Source of the DNA: Arenibacter certesii DSM 19833
GTDB lineage: Bacteria; Bacteroidota; Bacteroidia; Flavobacteriales; Flavobacteriaceae
Assembly: GCF_000429545.1 (NCBI RefSeq)
Contig: NZ_AUCB01000019.1
Location: forward strand, 38,005-102,004
Direction of reading: 5' to 3'
DNA: 64,000 nucleotides
How positions within the stretch are numbered: the stretch's first letter is position 1; each line of letters opens with the position of its first letter. The translations under genes and the position numbers were made by a program. Under the pieces are notes generated by a model that saw only the letters and a program-made list of their open reading frames with translations, searched no databases and was not told the DNA's origin. Shown here piece by piece: positions 54,624-63,775 of the stretch.

Positions 54624-55717
54624 TGAGTATAGAAATGGAAAATTCAAAACAAATGAGAACTTGGTTGGACGATATGAAATTGGACCATCCATTAGTGATT
54701 GCCGGACCATGTAGTGCGGAGACAGAAGAGCAGGTAATGCGAATTGCAAATGAGTTAAAGGATACCGATGTTAATTACTATAGGGCTGGAATCTGGAAGC
54801 CAAGGACTAGACCTGGTATGTTTGAAGGGGTAGGCGCATTAGGATTAAAATGGTTGCAGAAGGTAAAAAAAGAAACTGGATTAAAAACGGCTACCGAAGT
54901 GGCTAACAGAGCACATGTAGAATTGGCTTTGGAGCATGATATAGATTTACTTTGGATTGGGGCACGCTCTACAGTAAGTCCATTTATCGTTCAGGAAATT
55001 GCAGATGCTTTGGAAGGAACCGATAAGATAGTATTGATTAAAAACCCTGTAAACCCAGATTTAGCATTGTGGTTAGGTGCTGTAGAGCGTTTGCATACTG
55101 CTAATATTAAAAATTTAGGGGTAATTCATAGAGGGTTTTCTACTTATGAGAAATCTAAGTATAGAAATATCCCGGAATGGCAAATGGCTATTGAACTACA
55201 GACCAAATTTCCAGATCTGCCAATAATCAACGATCCTTCCCATATTACGGGTAATAGAGATATGATTTTTGATGTTTCTCAAACCGCATTAGACCTTAAT
55301 TTTGATGGATTGATGATTGAAACTCACTATGATCCGGATAATGCTTGGAGTGATGCTGCCCAGCAAGTTACCCCTGAGAAATTGATCCAGATTATGAGGG
55401 ATCTTAAAATTAGAAAAGAATCCAACGAGGAGATGGAATACACAAATAACCTGAATAATCTAAGAGCTCAGATAGACATAATAGATAATCAGGTGATTGA
55501 TATTCTTGGAAAAAGAATGAAGATTTCCGATAGCATCGGAGCCTTGAAAAAGCAAAAGAACGTTGCCGTATTACAAAGTAATAGATGGAATGCTATTTTA
55601 GGGAATATGATCTTGGAAGGAGAAGCTAGAGGATTGAGCGAAGAATTTATTCTAAAAATGTTTAAAGCAATCCACCAAGAATCCATTAACCATCAGGAAA
55701 AGATTATTAATGGGTAA
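54623..55717 (+). CDS. DAHP synthase (type I-beta) fused to chorismate mutase (AroQ)
   Basis: 364 residues. Residues 1-260 form a KDO8P-like DAHP synthase: LVIAGPCSAETEEQV, YRAGIWKPRTRPGMFEG, IGARSTVSPF, VIHRGFSTYEKSKYRN, DPSHITGNRDMI. Residues from about 275 are an AroQ helical chorismate mutase (NNLRAQIDIIDNQVIDILGKRMKISDSIGALKKQ). It catalyses the first step of the shikimate pathway and the chorismate-to-prephenate branch step, which puts entry flux under the same attenuator as pheA and tyrA. The mutase domain often gives allosteric control to the synthase. Confidence 0.95.
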   Translation: MSIEMENSKQMRTWLDDMKLDHPLVIAGPCSAETEEQVMRIANELKDTDVNYYRAGIWKPRTRPGMFEGVGALGLKWLQKVKKETGLKTATEVANRAHVELALEHDIDLLWIGARSTVSPFIVQEIADALEGTDKIVLIKNPVNPDLALWLGAVERLHTANIKNLGVIHRGFSTYEKSKYRNIPEWQMAIELQTKFPDLPIINDPSHITGNRDMIFDVSQTALDLNFDGLMIETHYDPDNAWSDAAQQVTPEKLIQIMRDLKIRKESNEEMEYTNNLNNLRAQIDIIDNQVIDILGKRMKISDSIGALKKQKNVAVLQSNRWNAILGNMILEGEARGLSEEFILKMFKAIHQESINHQEKIING

Positions 55718-55740
55718 GATGTTGATTAAAAAAATATTGA

Positions 55741-55775
55741 AAAATAAAACCCGCTTTACGCGGGTTTTATTTTTC
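55741..55775 (+). terminator. Intrinsic terminator of the Phe/Tyr operon
   Basis: Twelve-pair stem 55743-55754 with 55760-55771 (core ACCCGC/GCGGGT), 5-base loop and T run. The rest of the 300-base gap to 56019 shows nothing else clear. Confidence 0.9.
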
Positions 55776-56019
55776 AATGGTACTGGTCTAAAAGAGGGAG
55801 ACCGCAAATTGGTTTAACGTCAGCCTTAAAAGGAGCGCTGAACTTTAACTGTTAAAAAGAATAGGTTTTACAGCTGATGAGGAAGGAGTCCTGAATCCAA
55901 TGAAAAGTTAAAATTTTCCTTAATCAAGTGTAACAAACTAGGTTTTGCCCCATCTTTATTGAAAATATTAAGAACAATAACCGTCTAGATTAACTTCTAT
56001 GACGGATAAAAAGAACAAT

Positions 56020-56700
56020 ATGAAAGTGAAAAATATAGTTGCTCTAGGAGCGTTATTGCTATCCTTTACAATGATGTCCCAGCAGACATCTGAGAGGGCC
56101 GTTGGTGATTTTAATGAAATAAAAGTGTACGATTTAATTGAGGTGAACCTCATTAAATCTAATGAGAATAAAGTGCTGGTTAAAGGTGATAACGTGGACG
56201 ATTTACAGGTGGTCAACAGAAATGGGACGCTTAGAATAAAAATGGCATTGAATAAGAAATTCCATGGGGAGAATACCTTTGTTGAGGTATATTTTAAAGA
56301 AATAGATCTGATCGATGCCAATGAAGGGGCGAAAATTACGGTAAATGAAACCTTAACTCAAAATTCCATAACCTTAAAGGCACAGGAAGGCGCGCAGATT
56401 AAAGTGGGATTAGACGTTAGAAGAGTAGACTCAAGATCGGTAACTGGTGGAATTATAGAAGCTTCGGGCACAACGAAAAACCTAAATGTTGTACTCACTA
56501 CTGGGGGTATATTTGGAGGTAAGTCGTTGCAAAGCGAGGATGCTAACGTTAAAATCACCGCTGCAGGGGAGGCAGAAGTGTATGCTTCCGAAATAGTGGA
56601 TGTACACATGAGAATAGGTGGTGATGTTCTTATTTACGGTAACCCAAAGGAAGTAAAGCAGAATACTTTTGCTGGGGGAAGAGTAAAAGTGATGAACTAA
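56020..56700 (+). CDS. GIN-domain (DUF2807) secreted protein
   Basis: 226 residues from ATG 56020 (MKVKNIVALGALLLSFTMMSQ, a signal peptide); an upstream ATG at 55999 is also in frame. Strand-rich repeats: GDFNEIKVYDLIEVNLIKSNENKVLVKG, TFVEVYFKEIDLIDANEGAKIT, then EGAQIKVGLDVRRVDSRSVTGGIIEASG. This is the second GIN-domain protein in the window, but here without a lipobox. Function unknown; some members are linked to cell-surface roles. Confidence 0.8.
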   Translation: MKVKNIVALGALLLSFTMMSQQTSERAVGDFNEIKVYDLIEVNLIKSNENKVLVKGDNVDDLQVVNRNGTLRIKMALNKKFHGENTFVEVYFKEIDLIDANEGAKITVNETLTQNSITLKAQEGAQIKVGLDVRRVDSRSVTGGIIEASGTTKNLNVVLTTGGIFGGKSLQSEDANVKITAAGEAEVYASEIVDVHMRIGGDVLIYGNPKEVKQNTFAGGRVKVMN

Positions 56701-56765
56701 ACTAACTTAAAAATCATAAAGGAACTAGGCTTATGTGCTAAATCCTTTTTGAAATTATAAGAAAT

Positions 56766-56796
56766 AAAACCCCAAGAAATTGGGGTTTTTAATTTT
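56766..56796 (+). terminator. Intrinsic terminator after the GIN-domain gene
   Basis: Ten-pair perfect stem 56766-56775 with 56780-56789 closed by a GAAA tetraloop, followed by T. The remaining bases to 57022 show no other feature. Confidence 0.9.
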
Positions 56797-57022
56797 GTAC
56801 GTAATGCGTTTTCAAAGGAGGTTTTACAGCTTATTTCCACAGAGAAGAGATAGAAGTTTTACGGGTTTAACCATTATGGTAATTTGGGATACAGCTTAAT
56901 AATCTTTTTAAGAATTCACAAGGATAAGGTATTTTAGATTTAAGGTGTTGATCGTTGCACTGTAACCCGTGGTTTTGTTAAACTAAAGTTGTTTCTTTGC
57001 AAATATAAAGACGAATGAATTC

Positions 57023-57976
57023 ATGAAGGGAACCGTTTACAAATCTACTGGCAGCTGGTATACCGTAAAGACCAAAGAGGGGGTGTTCTATAACTGTAGG
57101 ATTAAAGGAAGATTCCGGCTTAAGGGAATAAAGAGTACCAACCCTATTGCAGTAGGAGATGTGGTGATTTTTGATGAGGACCCTTCTTCTGAAGAGGCGC
57201 AAGGGGTAATTACGGACATACAGGATCGTAAGAACTATATAATTAGGAAATCGGTTAATCTTTCCAAGCAGACCCATATTATTGCGAGTAATTTAGATCA
57301 GGTCTTCTTAATTGTGACGCTTAATAATCCCACTACTTTTACGACTTTTATAGATCGATTTTTGGTTACGGCAGAGGCTTATAATATCCCTGCAATTTTA
57401 CTTTTCAATAAGATTGACACCTATAATTCTGAAGAGCTCGATGAGATTAGATACTTGGCATCGCTGTATAGGGTAATAGGATATAAGTGTATTGGGATAT
57501 CTGCTGCTACCGGTAAAAATGTAGATCAGGTTAAAGAATTGATGTTAGGTAAGACCAGTATGTTCTCTGGGCACTCTGGGGTAGGTAAATCTACGTTGGT
57601 TAATGCTATTGAGCCAGAGTTGAACCTAAAGACCAAAGATATATCTGTTCAGCATTTGCAAGGGCAACATACCACTACATTTGCAGAGATGTTTGATCTA
57701 AATATAGGGGCGCAAATAATAGATACTCCAGGGATTAAAGGTTTTGGGATTGTTGATATGGAGAAGGAAGAGATAGGTGGTTATTTTCCAGAATTTTTTA
57801 AACTTCAAGGCGAATGTAAGTTTAATAATTGTTTGCATGTAGATGAGCCACAATGTGCCGTGAAGGAAGCCTTAGATAAGGATCTGGTGGCGTGGAGCAG
57901 GTATAGGAGCTATTTGCAGATGATCTCGGGAGAGGAGGAGAATTACAGAACAGATGTTTACGGAGAGAAAAAATGA
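57023..57976 (+). CDS. rsgA: Ribosome small-subunit biogenesis GTPase RsgA
   Basis: 317 residues. N-terminal OB fold (KGTVYKSTGSWYTVKTKEG), circularly permuted GTPase with NKID (LFNKIDTY) before the P-loop GHSGVGKSTLVNAIEP and DTPGIKGFG, and a C-terminal zinc-binding segment (CKFNNCLHVDEPQCAV). The permuted order G4-G1-G3 defines the family. RsgA releases late 30S assembly factors and is sensitive to ppGpp. It overlaps dtd by 4 bases, forming an operon of translation-quality genes. Confidence 0.95.
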   Translation: MKGTVYKSTGSWYTVKTKEGVFYNCRIKGRFRLKGIKSTNPIAVGDVVIFDEDPSSEEAQGVITDIQDRKNYIIRKSVNLSKQTHIIASNLDQVFLIVTLNNPTTFTTFIDRFLVTAEAYNIPAILLFNKIDTYNSEELDEIRYLASLYRVIGYKCIGISAATGKNVDQVKELMLGKTSMFSGHSGVGKSTLVNAIEPELNLKTKDISVQHLQGQHTTTFAEMFDLNIGAQIIDTPGIKGFGIVDMEKEEIGGYFPEFFKLQGECKFNNCLHVDEPQCAVKEALDKDLVAWSRYRSYLQMISGEEENYRTDVYGEKK

Positions 57977-58425
57977 GGGCAGTAATACAAAGGGTAGCTC
58001 AAGCCAGTGTTACCGTAGACGGAGAATTAATATCAGAGATTTCTAATGGGCTTTTAGTGCTTTTGGGAATTGAGGAAGCAGATGGGGAGGAAGATATTGT
58101 TTGGCTTTCCAAGAAAATAGTAAACTTACGGATTTTTAATGATGCAGAAGGAATTATGAACCAATCCTTACTGCAGCAAGATGGAGAATTGATAGTGGTG
58201 AGTCAGTTTACTCTTCATGCCGCTACTAAAAAGGGGAATAGGCCTAGTTATCTTAAGGCGGCCAAACCCGATACGGCTATCCCATTATATGAGCGTTTTA
58301 TAGCTCAAATAGAAAAAGACCTTGGAAAGAAAGTAGGGGCGGGAGTTTTTGGTGCAGACATGAAAGTAGCTTTGTTAAACGATGGGCCGGTGACCATTCA
58401 GATAGATACAAAGAACAAGGAATAG
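57973..58425 (+). CDS. dtd: D-aminoacyl-tRNA deacylase
   Basis: 150 residues, the normal size. It begins MRAVIQRVAQASVTVDGELI and has the catalytic SQFTLHAATKKGNRPSY and the L-side gate motif NDGPVTIQID. The enzyme removes D-amino acids (and glycine from tRNA-Ala) mischarged on tRNA. It overlaps rsgA (ATGA) and is followed 61 bases later by the pyrophosphohydrolase gene. Confidence 0.97.
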   Translation: MRAVIQRVAQASVTVDGELISEISNGLLVLLGIEEADGEEDIVWLSKKIVNLRIFNDAEGIMNQSLLQQDGELIVVSQFTLHAATKKGNRPSYLKAAKPDTAIPLYERFIAQIEKDLGKKVGAGVFGADMKVALLNDGPVTIQIDTKNKE

Positions 58426-58486
58426 GGAGCTGCAATTATGGTCGGGGAATAAATGAGAAAGTGGTTTTAGTAAAAAATGCTAAATA

Positions 58487-58813
58487 ATGAATATAAAAGA
58501 CGCACAGTTAGCGGTAGACGATTGGATTAAGGCCCATGGGGTCCGATATTTTAATGAGCTTACCAATATGGCCCAACTCACCGAAGAGGTCGGAGAAGTG
58601 GCCCGTATCATCGCAAGGAGGTATGGAGAGCAAAGCGAAAAAGAATCGGATAAGGATAAAGATCTCGGGGAAGAATTGGCAGACGTGCTTTTTGTGGTGT
58701 TGTGTTTGGCAAATCAAACGGGCATTAATCTTCAGGAATCTTTTGATAAAAAATTGGATCTAAAAGCAGCAAGAGATCACGATCGTCATCACAGCAATAA
58801 AAAGCTGAAATAA
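58487..58813 (+). CDS. MazG-like nucleotide pyrophosphohydrolase
   Basis: 108 residues, one all-alpha NTP pyrophosphohydrolase domain. The metal-binding acidic motifs are LTEEVGEVARI (E-x-x-E) and DLGEELADVLFVVL (E-x-x-D), separated by a charged insert (EQSEKESDKDKD). Such short MazG relatives hydrolyse NTPs or dNTPs to monophosphates, cleaning the nucleotide pool. Same strand as rsgA-dtd, probably one transcript. Confidence 0.88.
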   Translation: MNIKDAQLAVDDWIKAHGVRYFNELTNMAQLTEEVGEVARIIARRYGEQSEKESDKDKDLGEELADVLFVVLCLANQTGINLQESFDKKLDLKAARDHDRHHSNKKLK

Positions 58814-58890
58814 TAGTATATTTGTAGCTTGTGCTTTTTAAGCATAGTCAAAGAACGAGAAAATTAATACTATTATAAATCCCATAGAAT

Positions 58891-60120
58891 TTGAAACTAC
58901 ATTTATCTGCCCCGTCCAATTCATTGCTAAAAGCTACAGTAAAAATAACGGGATCTAAAAGTGAATCTAATCGGTTATTGCTTTTACAAGCTCTTTATCC
59001 CACTATCGCTATAGAGAATCTTTCTAATTCGGATGATGCCGATGTAATGGAAAAAGGTTTACAGATAGAAAATGGGATTGTAGATATTCACCATGCCGGT
59101 ACCGCCATGCGATTTTTAACCGCCTATTTTGCATCACAAGAGAATAAAGAAGTGATATTAACTGGCTCTAAACGTATGACAGAACGGCCAATAAAAGTTT
59201 TGGTAGATGCTTTAAAAGAGTTAGGAGCAGATATTAGTTATGAAAATAATGAGGGTTACCCCCCAATAAAAGTTAAAGGAAAAAAATTAGTAAAAAACAA
59301 GGTAAGTCTACCTGCGAATATAAGTAGCCAATATATATCAGCATTGTTGTTGATTGCTCCCAATCTAGAAAACGGACTGGAGTTGGAACTGATAGGGGAA
59401 ATTACTTCCGTGCCATATATTAAAATGACCTTGGGACTCCTTTCCCAGATTGGAGTTGAAAGTTCCTTTGAGGGTAATACCATTAAGGTGCTTCCGCAAG
59501 AAACAGTTCCGAGTAGCACGCAAGTGGTTGAGTCAGATTGGAGTTCTGCGTCTTATTTCTACAGTATTGTTTCGCTTTGTGATGTAGGAACAGAACTAAC
59601 CTTGTCTTCTTATAACAAAAATAGCCTGCAAGGGGATAGTGTGCTAGCGGAAATTTATAAAGATTTTGGTGTAGAAACCAGCTATGGAGAGCATGAAGTG
59701 TTGCTTCGTAAAATAGCATCAGAAACCAACAAAGAAATTGAAATAGATCTTGCCAACGCTCCGGATATTGCGCAAACTATAGTGGTAAGCTGTTTTGGTC
59801 TGGGAATTGGATGTCATCTAACAGGTCTGCATACCCTTAAAATTAAGGAAACCGATAGGTTGGAAGCTTTAAAGACCGAGTTGGGCAAATTGGGGGCGCC
59901 AATTTACGTTACCGACAAGTCCTTGACTCTTAAGCCATCAGATCAAATAAATAAAGATGTCGCCATTGATACTTATAATGACCATAGAATGGCTATGGCA
60001 TTTGCGCCTTTGGCACTGAAAACCTCCCTGTTTATAAATGATGCGGAGGTAGTTTCTAAATCTTACCCCGATTTTTGGAAAGATTTGGAAAGCTTAAAAT
60101 TTCAAGTAAAAAATAGCTGA
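58891..60120 (+). CDS. aroA: 3-Phosphoshikimate 1-carboxyvinyltransferase (EPSP synthase)
   Basis: 409 residues from a TTG start at 58891 (reads MKLHLSAPSNSLL); no ATG fits before the conserved KITGSKSESNRLLLL. The PEP/shikimate-binding parts are GTAMRFLTAYFA, SSQYISALLLIAP, DWSSASYF and TYNDHRMAMAFAPL. It adds enolpyruvate to shikimate-3-phosphate. The chain is somewhat shorter than the E. coli enzyme. A -7 box (TATATTTG, 58817-58824) suggests its own promoter, so it is not in the attenuated Phe/Tyr operon. Confidence 0.95.
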   Translation: MKLHLSAPSNSLLKATVKITGSKSESNRLLLLQALYPTIAIENLSNSDDADVMEKGLQIENGIVDIHHAGTAMRFLTAYFASQENKEVILTGSKRMTERPIKVLVDALKELGADISYENNEGYPPIKVKGKKLVKNKVSLPANISSQYISALLLIAPNLENGLELELIGEITSVPYIKMTLGLLSQIGVESSFEGNTIKVLPQETVPSSTQVVESDWSSASYFYSIVSLCDVGTELTLSSYNKNSLQGDSVLAEIYKDFGVETSYGEHEVLLRKIASETNKEIEIDLANAPDIAQTIVVSCFGLGIGCHLTGLHTLKIKETDRLEALKTELGKLGAPIYVTDKSLTLKPSDQINKDVAIDTYNDHRMAMAFAPLALKTSLFINDAEVVSKSYPDFWKDLESLKFQVKNS

Positions 60121-60143
60121 TTATTATTTAAATGCCGATTTAC

Positions 60144-60175
60144 TTGACAACCCCTATGTCAACATCGTATATTTG
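60144..60175 (+). promoter_or_regulatory. Promoter of queA (TTG-N21-TATATTTG)
   Basis: TTG at 60144-60146 and TATATTTG at 60168-60175, 21 bases apart, match the flavobacterial promoter closely. The start site would be near 60182, 34 bases before the queA ATG. Confidence 0.75.
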
Positions 60176-60215
60176 CAACCGCAAAAAGTTTAACTTTAAA
60201 TAAGGTAAATACTAA

Positions 60216-61265
60216 ATGAAATTATCGCACTTCAATTTTGAACTTCCAGATGAATTATTGGCTGAGTACCCTGCAGAGAATAGGGACGAGTCCAAATTAA
60301 TGGTAGTACACAGAGAAACTGGTAAAATAGAACACAAGCTGTTTAAAGACCTAATAGATTACTTTGATGAGGGCGATGTAATGGTGCTCAATAACACTAA
60401 AGTATTTCCAGCGAGATTATACGGTAACAAAGAAAAAACTGGAGCTAGGATAGAAGTTTTTCTATTGCGAGAACTAAATGAGGAGCAAAGGCTGTGGGAC
60501 GTTTTAGTAGATCCGGCGCGTAAAATAAGGATAGGTAATAAGCTGTATTTTGGAGAAGATGAGTCTTTGGTTGCGGAGGTAATCGATAATACTACCTCTA
60601 GAGGACGTACATTGCGATTCTTATATGATGGTTCCTATTTTGACTTTAGAAGAAAATTAAAGGAATTGGGTGAAACCCCATTGCCAAAATATATTAAGAG
60701 AATGGTGGAGCCAGAGGATGCAAAGCGATACCAGACCATTTATGCTAAGCATGAGGGAGCTGTAGCGGCACCAACTGCAGGACTGCATTTCTCCAAGCAT
60801 TTGTTGAAAAGATTAGAAATTAAAGGTATAGATTTTGCTGAGCTGACCCTACATGTAGGCTTGGGAACGTTTAACCCAGTAGAGGTAGAAGATCTTTCTA
60901 AACATAAAATGGATAGCGAAGAGCTAGTTATAGATGAAAAGGCTACCGAAATCGTAAACAACGCTAAACTTGAAAAACGTAGAATTTGTGCAGTAGGTAC
61001 TACCGCCATGCGAGGATTGGAAAGTGCTGTTTCTACGCAACATACCCTAAACACTTTTAATGGCTGGACTAACAAATTTGTTTTTCCACCTTACGATTTT
61101 AGTATTGCAAATGCGATGGTAACCAATTTTCACTTGCCAAAATCAACACTTTTAATGATGGTGTCTGCCTTTATGGGGCACGACCTTATGAAAGAAGCAT
61201 ATAAAGAGGCTATTGCTGAAGGATATAAGTTTTATTCTTATGGGGATGCCATGCTAATTATATAA
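60216..61265 (+). CDS. queA: tRNA S-adenosylmethionine ribosyltransferase-isomerase QueA
   Basis: 349 residues. Family marks: [23 protein letters not shown] at the start, [48 protein letters not shown] and the end [20 protein letters not shown]. It transfers the ribose of SAM to preQ1 in tRNA, forming epoxyqueuosine. This is another SAM user but outside the methionine block. A clear promoter lies upstream and a strong terminator follows. Confidence 0.97.
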   Translation: MKLSHFNFELPDELLAEYPAENRDESKLMVVHRETGKIEHKLFKDLIDYFDEGDVMVLNNTKVFPARLYGNKEKTGARIEVFLLRELNEEQRLWDVLVDPARKIRIGNKLYFGEDESLVAEVIDNTTSRGRTLRFLYDGSYFDFRRKLKELGETPLPKYIKRMVEPEDAKRYQTIYAKHEGAVAAPTAGLHFSKHLLKRLEIKGIDFAELTLHVGLGTFNPVEVEDLSKHKMDSEELVIDEKATEIVNNAKLEKRRICAVGTTAMRGLESAVSTQHTLNTFNGWTNKFVFPPYDFSIANAMVTNFHLPKSTLLMMVSAFMGHDLMKEAYKEAIAEGYKFYSYGDAMLII

Positions 61266-61284
61266 TAGGCATTACAATTATTTG

Positions 61285-61330
61285 GAATCCCGTCCTAATG
61301 CAGAATAATCTGGATTGACGGGATTCTTTT
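61285..61330 (+). terminator. Intrinsic terminator of queA, overlapping the rlmN promoter
   Basis: GAATCCCGTC (61285-61294) pairs perfectly with GACGGGATTC (61317-61326), followed by T. The right arm includes the possible -33 TTG (61315-61317) of the next gene. Confidence 0.88.
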
Positions 61331-61353
61331 ATTTAATCAATTACCTTTGTGCC

Positions 61354-62400
61354 GTGGAAATAGCAAAGAACAAAAGAGATATAAGAGCGTTTACCAAAGA
61401 ACAGCTTCGCGAATTCTTTACATCGCAAGGGGATCAACCCTTTAGGGGGAATCAGGTCTATGAATGGCTTTGGCAAAAATCGGCGCATAGTTTTGAGGAT
61501 ATGACCAATATATCCAAAGAAACCAGACAGATGCTGAAAGATAATTTTGTGATCAATCACATTAAGGTAGATCAGATGCAGCGTAGCAGCGATGGCACCA
61601 TTAAAAATGCCGTTCGTCTTCACGATGACCTTATAGTAGAGTCGGTATTGATTCCTACCAAAACAAGGACTACTGCCTGTGTATCCAGTCAGGTGGGATG
61701 CAGTTTGGACTGTAGGTTCTGTGCTACCTCTCGTCTTAAACGCATGAGAAACCTTAATCCAGATGAAATCTACGATCAAGTTGTGGCCATTGACAATGAA
61801 AGTAGATTGTACTTTGATAGGCCTTTGACCAATATCGTTTTTATGGGGATGGGCGAGCCTTTAATGAACTATAACAATGTACTAAAGGCTATAGATAAAA
61901 TAACTTCCCCAGAAGGATTAGGGATGTCTCCCAAGAGAATAACGGTATCTACTTCTGGAGTGCCTAAAATGATTAGGAAAATGGCAGATGAAGAGGTCAA
62001 ATTTAATTTGGCCGTATCATTGCACTCTGCTATAGATGAGATAAGAACATCCATAATGCCATTTAATGCCACCTTTACACTAACTGATCTTCGTGCAGCA
62101 TTGGAATACTGGTATCAGAAAACCAAAAGTAGGGTTACTTATGAGTATGTAGTGTGGGAAGGAATTAACGATAAACAAAAGGATGTAGATGCCTTGGTGG
62201 AGTTCTGCAGATTTGCCCCTTCAAAAGTTAATCTAATAGAGTATAACCCTATTGATGATGGTGATTTTAGACAAGCTAATGGCAATGCTATTGATATGTA
62301 TGTGAATACCTTAGAGAGAAATGGTATTACAGTTACCGTTCGGAGGTCTCGCGGGAAGGATATAGATGCAGCCTGTGGGCAATTGGCCAATAAATCGTAA
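61354..62400 (+). CDS. rlmN: 23S rRNA (adenine-C2) methyltransferase RlmN
   Basis: 348 residues taking GTG 61354 (VEIAKNKRDIRAFTKEQLREFF) as start; a TTG 39 bases upstream lies inside the queA terminator and is rejected. Radical SAM cluster cysteines are in VGCSLDCRFCAT (C-x3-C-x2-C), with the methyl-carrying cysteine near the end in DIDAACGQL, then MGMGEPLMNYNNV. It methylates A2503 of 23S rRNA and A37 of some tRNAs. A TACCTTTG box at 61342-61349 is 4 bases before the GTG, so the message may be leaderless. Confidence 0.94.
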   Translation: MEIAKNKRDIRAFTKEQLREFFTSQGDQPFRGNQVYEWLWQKSAHSFEDMTNISKETRQMLKDNFVINHIKVDQMQRSSDGTIKNAVRLHDDLIVESVLIPTKTRTTACVSSQVGCSLDCRFCATSRLKRMRNLNPDEIYDQVVAIDNESRLYFDRPLTNIVFMGMGEPLMNYNNVLKAIDKITSPEGLGMSPKRITVSTSGVPKMIRKMADEEVKFNLAVSLHSAIDEIRTSIMPFNATFTLTDLRAALEYWYQKTKSRVTYEYVVWEGINDKQKDVDALVEFCRFAPSKVNLIEYNPIDDGDFRQANGNAIDMYVNTLERNGITVTVRRSRGKDIDAACGQLANKS

Positions 62401-62550
62401 GGGATAAAGGTATTCTTGGAATGTGGTTTTGAAATTTGATCATCGAAGACTGATTAATGTTCTATTATTGGTAAAGGACTACCTTTTGCTATTTTTTTTC
62501 CCTAATTTTACACTATAGAATCACCAAAAAATATTAGCCCTATCTACCCT

Positions 62551-63528
62551 TTGAAAATTGTATCCCAGATAAAGGAACCGATAAATATGGAAATGGAACT
62601 TTTCGAAAAAAAGTTCTATGAATCCATGTCCTCTAAAGTGGCATTGCTAAATAGGATTACCTATTATATTGTTAACCGTAAGGGAAAGCAAATGCGGCCC
62701 ATGTTTGTATTCCTAACCGCAAAGATGCTTAACAGTGGTGAGGTAAATGAAAGGACTTATAGGGGAGCAGCGGTTATAGAATTGATCCATACTGCTACTC
62801 TTGTCCATGATGATGTGGTGGATGATAGTAATAAGCGAAGAGGTTTTTTCTCTATAAATGCCTTGTGGAAAAATAAGATTGCCGTATTGGTAGGAGATTA
62901 CCTTCTTTCCAAAGGGTTGTTGCTTTCTATAGACCATGGGGATTTTGATTTATTGAGGATTATCTCTGTCGCCGTTCGTGAAATGAGCGAAGGAGAACTG
63001 CTGCAGATAGAAAAGGCAAGAAGGCTAGATATTACCGAAGAAATTTACTACGAGATCATTAGGCAAAAAACAGCGACCCTTATTGCCGCATGTTGCAGTT
63101 TAGGGGCATGCGCAGTAAAGCCCGATTCCACAGATGTGGAGACTTTTAGGAAATTTGGAGAACTTATTGGAATGGCCTTCCAAATTAAGGACGACTTGTT
63201 CGATTATGGCGAAGAGCGCATAGGAAAGCCTACAGGTATCGATATTAAAGAGCAGAAAATGACACTGCCCCTAATTTATGTGCTTAATAATTGTTCCAAG
63301 GAAGAAAGGAAATGGCTGATCAATTCCGTTAAAAATCACAATAAGGACAAGAAACGAGTGAAAAAGGTGATCACTTTTGTGAAAGAAAATGGTGGTTTGG
63401 ATTACGCCGTAGAGAAGATGCTTGCCTATAAGGAAGAGGCATTGGCCTTATTGGAATCCTATCCTGAATCTGACTATAAAAATTCACTGATCTTGATGGT
63501 GAATTATGTGGTAGATCGAAAAAAATAA
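62551..63528 (+). CDS. Polyprenyl diphosphate synthase
   Basis: 325 residues from TTG 62551 (reads MKIVSQIKEPINMEMELFEKKF); an ATG at 62587 would shorten it by 12. The two aspartate-rich motifs are LVHDDVVDDSNKRRG (first) and FQIKDDLFDYG (second), with RKGKQMRPMFVFLTA before. It condenses isopentenyl diphosphate onto an allylic diphosphate. Residues before the first motif suggest a long product (octaprenyl or similar, for menaquinone), but chain length is not read reliably. No terminator is evident until 63727. Confidence 0.93.
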   Translation: MKIVSQIKEPINMEMELFEKKFYESMSSKVALLNRITYYIVNRKGKQMRPMFVFLTAKMLNSGEVNERTYRGAAVIELIHTATLVHDDVVDDSNKRRGFFSINALWKNKIAVLVGDYLLSKGLLLSIDHGDFDLLRIISVAVREMSEGELLQIEKARRLDITEEIYYEIIRQKTATLIAACCSLGACAVKPDSTDVETFRKFGELIGMAFQIKDDLFDYGEERIGKPTGIDIKEQKMTLPLIYVLNNCSKEERKWLINSVKNHNKDKKRVKKVITFVKENGGLDYAVEKMLAYKEEALALLESYPESDYKNSLILMVNYVVDRKK

Positions 63529-63545
63529 ATCATAATATTTTCATT

Positions 63546-63668
63546 TTAAGAATCATTTTTCAAGACCAATCGGATTTTCTCTTTGGTATAACCTTGTTGT
63601 TGTAACACTTCAGTAAATTCGTCTTCAAAATAGGTTTTTTTACAGTGAGAGCAGCTAATAAGGCGCAT
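63546..63668 (-). CDS. Tiny zinc-ribbon-like protein (hypothetical)
   Basis: A 40-codon minus-strand ORF. It begins MRLISCSHCKKTYFEDEF and ends LVLKNDS. The C-x2-C pair suggests metal binding, but with only one pair it would need a partner or dimer. The middle (EVLQQQGYTKEKIRLVL) is helix-like. An in-frame TGA stands directly before the ATG, so it cannot be a fragment of a longer frame at this point. I do not recognise a family. It converges on the polyprenyl synthase gene and sits beside the transposase edge. Confidence 0.4.
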   Translation of the reverse strand: MRLISCSHCKKTYFEDEFTEVLQQQGYTKEKIRLVLKNDS

Positions 63669-63726
63669 TCAGAATTGACGCAACTGCTTGTTTATCAGGT
63701 ATTTAATTCGTATATTTAGATATAAT

Positions 63727-63770
63727 AAAACCCCGAAAACGAGTCTCTAGCTCAAAAAACGGGGTTTTTA
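63727..63770. terminator. Two-way terminator before the transposase gene
   Basis: AAAACCCCG (63727-63735) pairs with CGGGGTTTT (63760-63768); the 24-base loop holds a small GAG/CTC helix. A and T runs on both sides allow termination either way. It may belong to the end of the insertion sequence. Confidence 0.7.
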
Positions 63771-63775
63771 TCTTA

